Source: Collinsella sp.
GTDB lineage: Bacteria; Actinomycetota; Coriobacteriia; Coriobacteriales; Coriobacteriaceae
Direction: 5' to 3'
Assembly (NCBI GenBank): GCA_019414645.1
Contig: DXLP01000008.1
Span: 1 to 64,000, forward strand
Length of the DNA: 64,000 bases
Shown here: piece after piece, positions 58,845 through 64,000 of the stretch
Numbering within the stretch: the stretch's first letter is position 1
Layout: each line of letters begins with the position of its first letter
Translations under genes and position numbers: made by a program
The notes under the pieces: model-generated
Told to the model about the DNA's origin: nothing
Database searches by the model: none
The model's input: the letters and a program-made list of their open reading frames with translations, nothing else

Positions 58845-60842
58845 ATGGCAAAAAACACCGCAAACTATGGTAACGACAGTATTCGTCAGCTCAAGGACGA
58901 GGAGCGCGTACGCCTGCGCCCCGCCGTTATCTTTGGCTCGGACGGACTCGACGGCTGCGCGCATGCCGCCTTCGAGATCCTGTCCAACGCCGTTGACGAG
59001 GCGCGCCAGGGCTACGGCAAGCTCATCACCCTTACCGCCTTTCGCGATGGTTCCATTCAGGTAGAGGACAACGGCCGCGGCTGCCCGCTCGACTGGAACC
59101 CCTCCGAGAAGCGCTTTAACTGGGAGCTCGTCTTTTGCGAGCTCTACGCAGGTGGCAAATACAACAACAACCAGGGCGGCGACTACGACTTCTCGCTCGG
59201 TACCAACGGCCTGGGCTCGTGCGCGACCCAGTACGCATCCGAGTACATGGACGTCACGGTTTGGCGCGACGGCAACAAGTACTCCCTGCACTTTAAGAAA
59301 GGCAAGGTCGTTGGCGCCAAAAAGAAAGCGCTTGAGATCGAGCCCAGCGACGAGGACCGCACCGGCACCACCATCAAGTGGCGCCCCGATCTTGAGGTCT
59401 TTACCTCGATCAGCATTCCCCACGACTGGTATCGCGAGACCATGCGCCGCCAGGCCGTGGTCAACGCCAACGTGACCTTCCGCCTGCGCATTGAGGGCGA
59501 CGATGGCGAGTTTTCCGAAGAGGATTTTTGCTATCCCAAGGGCATCGAGGACTACGTGCTCGAGAAGGTCGGTACCGACTACCTTACCGAGCCCTTCTTT
59601 ATCGAGGCTGACCGTCGCGGTCGCGACCGCGAGGACCTGCCCGATTACAACGTCAAGATCACCGCGTGCATGTGCTTCTCGCGCACCTTCATGATGCAGG
59701 AGTACTACCACAACTCGTCATGGCTCGAGAACGGCGGTTCGCCCGAAAAGGCCGCCCGTAGTGCTCTGACCAGCGCCATCGATGCCTACATCAAGCAACA
59801 GGGCAAGTACAACAAAAACGAGAGCGGCATTAAGTGGCAGGACGTCCAGGACTGTCTGGTGCTGGTGACCAACTGCTTCTCCACCCAGACGTCCTACGAA
59901 AACCAGACTAAGAAGGCCATCAATAACCGCTTTATCCAGCAGGCGATGACGGCATTCTTTAAGGAGCGCCTCTCGACCTATCTGATCGAGAACAAAGACG
60001 CCGCCAACAAGATCATGGAGCAGGTGCTCATCAACAAGCGCTCGCGCGAGAACGCCGAGAAGACGCGCCAGAGCATCAAGACCAATCTGCAGCAGAAGAC
60101 CGACATGGCCAACCGCGTGCAGAAGTTCATCGACTGCCGCTCCAAGGACAAGAGCCGTCGCGAGATCTACATCGTAGAGGGCGACTCGGCAGCAGGCGCC
60201 ATCCGCACCTCGCGCGATGCCGAGTTCCAGGGTGTTATGCCCGTCCGAGGCAAGATCCTCAACTGTCTGAAAGAGGACTACCCGCGCATCTTTAAGTCCG
60301 ACATCATCATGGACCTCATGCGCGTGCTGGGCTGCGGTGTGGAGATCAAGGACAAGCGCATCAAGAACCTTGGCGCCTTTGACCTGGACAACCTCAACTG
60401 GAACAAGGTCATCATCTGTACGGACGCCGACGTCGACGGTTATCACATCCGCACGCTTGTGCTCACCATGCTCTATCGCCTGGTGCCCACGCTTATCGAC
60501 GAGGGCTACGTGTATATCGCCGAGTCGCCGCTCTACGAGATCAACTGCAAAGAGAAGACCTACTTTGCCTACACCGAGCTCGAGAAGAACGGCATCCTCA
60601 AGGAGATTGGCGACCAGAAGTGCTCGATCAACCGCTCCAAGGGTCTTGGTGAGAACGATCCGGACATGATGTGGCTCACCACCATGAACCCCGAGACGCG
60701 CCGCCTGATCAAGGTAGAACCCGAGGACGTCACCAAGATGGAGACCATGTTCAACCTGTTGCTGGGCAACGACGAGACGGGCCGCAAGCGTCACATCTCC
60801 GAGCACGGCAAGGAATACCTGGACCAGCTGGACCTGCAGTAG
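58845..60842 (+). CDS. Type IIA topoisomerase B subunit (second copy type)
   Basis: 665 residues. GHKL ATPase motifs: EILSNAVDEA (Glu44, Asn48, Asp51), DNGRG (75-79), GTNGLGSCATQYAS. TOPRIM motifs: IYIVEGDSAAG and DADVDGYHIRT. The usual form is EGDSAGG. It supplies the ATPase and metal site for DNA strand passage with the A subunit 45 bp downstream. ATG 58845 is chosen; GAGAGAGCGAG lies before it and AAAGGAG is somewhat far. Divergent enough from gyrase to be called topoisomerase IV-like or a separate clade. Confidence 0.85.
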   Translation: MAKNTANYGNDSIRQLKDEERVRLRPAVIFGSDGLDGCAHAAFEILSNAVDEARQGYGKLITLTAFRDGSIQVEDNGRGCPLDWNPSEKRFNWELVFCELYAGGKYNNNQGGDYDFSLGTNGLGSCATQYASEYMDVTVWRDGNKYSLHFKKGKVVGAKKKALEIEPSDEDRTGTTIKWRPDLEVFTSISIPHDWYRETMRRQAVVNANVTFRLRIEGDDGEFSEEDFCYPKGIEDYVLEKVGTDYLTEPFFIEADRRGRDREDLPDYNVKITACMCFSRTFMMQEYYHNSSWLENGGSPEKAARSALTSAIDAYIKQQGKYNKNESGIKWQDVQDCLVLVTNCFSTQTSYENQTKKAINNRFIQQAMTAFFKERLSTYLIENKDAANKIMEQVLINKRSRENAEKTRQSIKTNLQQKTDMANRVQKFIDCRSKDKSRREIYIVEGDSAAGAIRTSRDAEFQGVMPVRGKILNCLKEDYPRIFKSDIIMDLMRVLGCGVEIKDKRIKNLGAFDLDNLNWNKVIICTDADVDGYHIRTLVLTMLYRLVPTLIDEGYVYIAESPLYEINCKEKTYFAYTELEKNGILKEIGDQKCSINRSKGLGENDPDMMWLTTMNPETRRLIKVEPEDVTKMETMFNLLLGNDETGRKRHISEHGKEYLDQLDLQ

Positions 60843-60887
60843 CAGCAAATCGATAACGACGGCCCATAAGAAGTTCAAGAGGAAATC

Positions 60888-63128
60888 GTGGCAAAGAAGA
60901 AGACGAAGAACCAGCCCAAGAAAAAGCAGGTCAACGCCGAGAACGTCATCGGCCTGCACTCCGAGGTCACCGACCAGCCGATTACGCAGACGCTCGAGGT
61001 CAACTACATGCCCTACGCTATGAGCGTCAACGTCTCGCGTGCATTCCCCGAGATCGACGGCTTTAAGCCCTCGCACCGCAAGCTGCTCTACACTATGTAC
61101 AAGATGGGCCTGCTCAAGGGCGAGCGCCAAAAGAGCGCCAACATCGTGGGCCAGACCATGAAGCTCAACCCACACGGCGACGCCGCCATCTACGAGACGA
61201 TGGTGCGCCTGGCCACGGGCAACGAGGCGCTGCTTGCTCCTTTCGTGGAGTCGAAGGGCAACTTTGGCAAGTACTATTCGGGCGACCTGAGCTACGCCGC
61301 CTCGCGTTATACCGAGGCCAAGCTCTCCCCCATCAGCGCCGAGATCTTCAAAGACATCGACAAGGACCCGGTCGACTTCGTTGACAGCTACGACGGTGCC
61401 ATGAAGGAGCCGCGTCTGCTGCCCACCACGTTCCCCAACATCCTCGTCTCGGCCAACAAGGGCATCGGCGTCGCTATGGCGTCCGATATCTGCGGCTTCA
61501 ACCTCAACGAGGTCTGCACCGCCACGATGCACTACCTGAAGGACCCCGACTGCGACCTGCTCGAGTACATGCCCATGCCCGATTTCTCGACCGGCGGCGA
61601 GATTATCTACCGCCGCGAGGAGATGGAGAAGATCATCGAGACCGGTCTTGGCAGCTTCCAGATTCGCTCCCGCTGGCGCTGGATTCCCGAAGAGCGCATC
61701 ATCGAGGTGTACGAGATCCCCTACACCACCAAGACCGATGTCATCATCGAACGCATCGTCAAGCTCTCCAAGGAGGGCAAGGTCAAGGAGATCGCCGACA
61801 TCCGCGACGAGACCGACCTTTCGGGTCTGCGCATCGCCATCGACCTTAAGCGCGGCGTCGACCCCGACAAGCTCATGGCCAAGCTCTATCGCTCGACCAC
61901 GCTGCAGGATTCGTTCTCGTGCAACTTCAACGTGCTCGTCGACGGCTATCCCCGTGTTATGGGCGTGCGCCAGATTCTGCACGAGTGGGTCAAGTGGCGT
62001 ATTGCGTCCACGCGTCGCCGCATTAACTTTGACCTGGGCAAAAAGTCCGAGCGCCTGCACCTGCTGCACGGCCTTGAGGCAATTCTGCTCGACATCGACA
62101 AGGCCATCGCCATCATCCGCGGCACTAAGCTCGAGGCAGAGGTTGTACCCAACCTTATGAAGGGTTTCGACATCGACGAGACCCAGGCCGAGTTTGTCGC
62201 CGAGCTTAAGCTCCGCAACATCAACGAGGAGTACATCCTCAACCGCACCAAGGACATCGCCAAGCTCGAGGGCGAGATTGCCGAGCTTGAGGAGATCCTC
62301 TCCAGCGAGGAGAACATCAAGAAGGTCATCAGCGACGAGCTAGCAGCGGTCAACAAGAAGTACGTGATGCCGCGCCGCACGGGCAGGATCGAGCCCCATG
62401 AGGTTATCGAGGTAAGCTTGGAGCCCGAGGTCGAGGAGTACCCGGTCACCATCATGCTCTCGCGCGATGGCTACCTCAAGAAGATGACGGACCGCGTGCT
62501 CAAGAAGGCGACCACGCTCAAGTACAAGGACGGCGACAAACCCTTTATCGAGTTCCCGTCCTCCAACACCCACGAGCTGCTGGTCTTTACCAACAAGAGC
62601 CAGGTGTACAAGTGCAAGGTCGCGGCGTTTGAGGACACCAAGTCGGCCCAGCTGGGCTCGTACCTTCCGACCGATCTTGAGATGGAACCCGACGAGAGCG
62701 TCATCTGGGTCATCGACCCCGAGGACTACAAGGCCGACGTGCTGTTCGTCTTTGAGAACGGCCGCGTGGTGCGTGTCGCGCTTTCTGGATACGCTACCAA
62801 GACCAACCGCAAGCGCCTTAAGAACGCCATCTACGGCGGCAGCAAGCTGCTGTATGCGCAGGTGCTCAAGGAGGACCGCGACCTCGCGCTGGTCTCGAGC
62901 GACTACCGCCTGATGAACTTCAACACGTCGCTGCTCAAGACCAAGACGACCACCAACACGCAGGGCGTCCAGGCCTTTACGGCCAAGAAGGGCCGCTCGG
63001 TCACCACCGTCGGCACGACCGAGGAAATCCTTGGCGCCGGCGTCTCGGCCGAGAAGTTCACCGCGCAGAGCCTGCCCTCCGCCGGCGCCCTCATGAAGGA
63101 AAATGACATGCCGAGTTTGTTTGACTAA
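60888..63128 (+). CDS. Type IIA topoisomerase A subunit (second copy type)
   Basis: 746 residues. Lysine-rich start, then the DNA-cleavage core with catalytic Tyr141 (YAASRYTEAKL). The quinolone-site helix is NPHGDAAIYETM (94-105), with Ala99 and Glu103 where E. coli GyrA has Ser83 and Asp87. FVESKGNFGKYYSG replaces the usual GQGNFG. The C-terminal propeller (about 490-720) lacks a recognisable GyrA box (QRRGGKG), so decatenation or relaxation rather than supercoiling is likely. GTG start with GAGGAAAT. A terminator-like hairpin follows. Confidence 0.85.
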   Translation: MAKKKTKNQPKKKQVNAENVIGLHSEVTDQPITQTLEVNYMPYAMSVNVSRAFPEIDGFKPSHRKLLYTMYKMGLLKGERQKSANIVGQTMKLNPHGDAAIYETMVRLATGNEALLAPFVESKGNFGKYYSGDLSYAASRYTEAKLSPISAEIFKDIDKDPVDFVDSYDGAMKEPRLLPTTFPNILVSANKGIGVAMASDICGFNLNEVCTATMHYLKDPDCDLLEYMPMPDFSTGGEIIYRREEMEKIIETGLGSFQIRSRWRWIPEERIIEVYEIPYTTKTDVIIERIVKLSKEGKVKEIADIRDETDLSGLRIAIDLKRGVDPDKLMAKLYRSTTLQDSFSCNFNVLVDGYPRVMGVRQILHEWVKWRIASTRRRINFDLGKKSERLHLLHGLEAILLDIDKAIAIIRGTKLEAEVVPNLMKGFDIDETQAEFVAELKLRNINEEYILNRTKDIAKLEGEIAELEEILSSEENIKKVISDELAAVNKKYVMPRRTGRIEPHEVIEVSLEPEVEEYPVTIMLSRDGYLKKMTDRVLKKATTLKYKDGDKPFIEFPSSNTHELLVFTNKSQVYKCKVAAFEDTKSAQLGSYLPTDLEMEPDESVIWVIDPEDYKADVLFVFENGRVVRVALSGYATKTNRKRLKNAIYGGSKLLYAQVLKEDRDLALVSSDYRLMNFNTSLLKTKTTTNTQGVQAFTAKKGRSVTTVGTTEEILGAGVSAEKFTAQSLPSAGALMKENDMPSLFD

Positions 63129-63163
63129 AACAACGGCGACTAAACCGTCATGGTTTTACAAAG

Positions 63164-63205
63164 CAGCGGGGCCCGGAGCGCAGTAAACGCTGCGCCCCGG
63201 GCCCC
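63164..63205 (+). terminator. Hairpin after topoisomerase A gene
   Basis: GGGGCCCGG pairs with CCGGGCCCC and an inner GCGCAG/CTGCGC around TAAA. It ends the topoisomerase operon. Confidence 0.7.
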
Positions 63206-63227
63206 ATGCATTACACCAGCATCATCC

Positions 63228-64000
63228 CTATAGACAAAATGCCGCATAAAGCGGAACAGACATAAGCCCATCATTCATTCCAAAGGGCTTAGTCGATAGC
63301 CTGATAAGGCGCACGCCCGGATGGGTCTTTTTAAGTGAGGACAGACTTCGAGATCTTGTGTTCTCCCCCGCCTTGACTTCAATCGCAGACAAGCATCCCT
63401 GCTTCTCTACTACAAAGTCGATTTCCGCACGATTATCTCGCGCCCAATAATGCAGTGGATAACCCATGGCTGAAAGCTGTTGGGCAACGTAGTTTTCGGT
63501 AAGTGCACCCATGAATGTGCCGCCGATACCGGCAAGAATATCGGCGCGTTGAGCACCGGCCTTGGAGACCAGCAGCCCTGTATCCGCCTGATAGATTTTA
63601 AAAGCAGAAGGGTTAACGAAGGCCTCTAAGGGGCTTTCGATCTGCCCGACTAGGCTGCAGCGCGCCACCGTACCCGACAATACAAGCCAATCGAGAGCAT
63701 CTCCAAAGAGAGACGCATTGCCCCCCGCTCGCACTACCTTGTATTGAAATTTACGATTCTCTTTGGCAAGCTGCTGTGGAATGGAATCGAAGCACGCACG
63801 CGTCTTTGCACTCAAGCGTTCATCAGCATATTTATTGGTGTCGGCGGAATATCCGTCGAGAATAATCCGATGCTTTTCGGCCACATCAATGATTGACTGA
63901 TCATCGATGTACGTTTGGACCGCCTCGGGCATTCCGCCAACAACAAGATACTGTCGATAGAGCCCAAGCGCCTTTTCATGAAGGCTTGGCGCAAGAGGAC
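63228..64000 (-). CDS. AAA ATPase with DUF4143, C-terminal part (runs off window)
   Basis: About 257 codons are visible; the frame stays open to the window end and the start is outside. The visible part begins SLHEKALGLYRQYLVVGGMPEAV, a typical segment of the AAA_14/DUF4143 family, and continues to DUF4143: KIYQADTGLL, LTENYVAQQLSAMG, YWARDNRAEIDFVVE and AIEVKAGENTRSRSL. The late D-x-E-x-K pattern (EIDFVVE...EVKAG) is nuclease-like. The first Walker motif lies outside. Function of the family is not well known. Confidence 0.85.
   Translation of the reverse strand, partial: PLAPSLHEKALGLYRQYLVVGGMPEAVQTYIDDQSIIDVAEKHRIILDGYSADTNKYADERLSAKTRACFDSIPQQLAKENRKFQYKVVRAGGNASLFGDALDWLVLSGTVARCSLVGQIESPLEAFVNPSAFKIYQADTGLLVSKAGAQRADILAGIGGTFMGALTENYVAQQLSAMGYPLHYWARDNRAEIDFVVEKQGCLSAIEVKAGENTRSRSLSSLKKTHPGVRLIRLSTKPFGMNDGLMSVPLYAAFCL

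Noticed and set aside
59718-62069. 783-residue minus-strand frame
   Set aside because: It is the shadow of the topoisomerase genes. It has no family motif and reads as low-complexity V/L/H/D-rich sequence from high-GC codons.

Overview
The window is a GC-rich, densely coded bacterial chromosome segment. The gene set points to an anaerobic, gut-type actinobacterium of the Coriobacteriia, most like Collinsella. Pointers are tRNA/rRNA modification genes beside many small transporters, large hybrid sensor kinases with solute-binding sensor domains, a LuxR regulator beside a sortase-anchored surface protein, an LAxTG-type anchor, and many intergenic hairpin repeats. This assignment is inference; no rRNA or tRNA gene was seen.

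Layout. 1-1.7 kb: a low-GC minus-strand operon (small membrane protein, HemK-like methyltransferase, start of an ABC exporter), closed off by an IS30 remnant. 2-4.9 kb: flavodoxin-like reductase, ArsC-like protein, CobW GTPase, TrmL. 5-9.8 kb: two paralogous AAA ATPases around a short UvrA paralogue. 9.9-19.9 kb: TetM-like GTPase, GNAT, RsmJ, RlmA, MATE exporter, LysR regulator, DMT transporter, uracil-DNA glycosylase. 19.9-23.1 kb: SDR and queuosine-precursor-type transporter behind a preQ1-riboswitch-like leader, then PrfC. 23.2-25.6 kb: a three-unit hairpin array and a GntR-ABC operon. 25.6-28 kb: ClC channel, LOG protein, K+ channel. 28.3-34.7 kb: two hybrid histidine kinases, one with solute-binding domains fused on, the other with a separate solute-binding lipoprotein. 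34.9-38.2 kb: MalY-type aminotransferase, TrmO, an XRE/zinc-ribbon/TipAS regulator, glutaredoxin. 38.2-39.4 kb: an AT-rich islet holding a MITE-like element and an orphan ribbon-helix-helix protein, bracketed by near-identical terminators. 39.5-47.9 kb: Dus, a giant MacB-like ABC protein, and a redox operon (48-aa CXXC protein, polyferredoxin, TlpA lipoprotein) divergent from a two-component system. 48.1-51.3 kb: a trypsin-like protease with a membrane partner, an IS481 remnant, and a PadR/DUF1700 operon. 51.9-57.5 kb: LuxR regulator and a 1455-residue surface protein. 57.6-63.1 kb: XRE plus membrane protein, then a second type IIA topoisomerase pair. The window ends in a DUF4143-type ATPase.

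The main unexplained structure is between the genes. There are four families of inverted-repeat elements. In one, compensatory changes in the stem around a constant loop indicate selection on RNA structure. The loci most worth following as possible undescribed systems are the two-ATPase/UvrA2 block, the protease/membrane pair, the CXXC-polyferredoxin-TlpA operon, and the preQ1-like leader that also controls an SDR.
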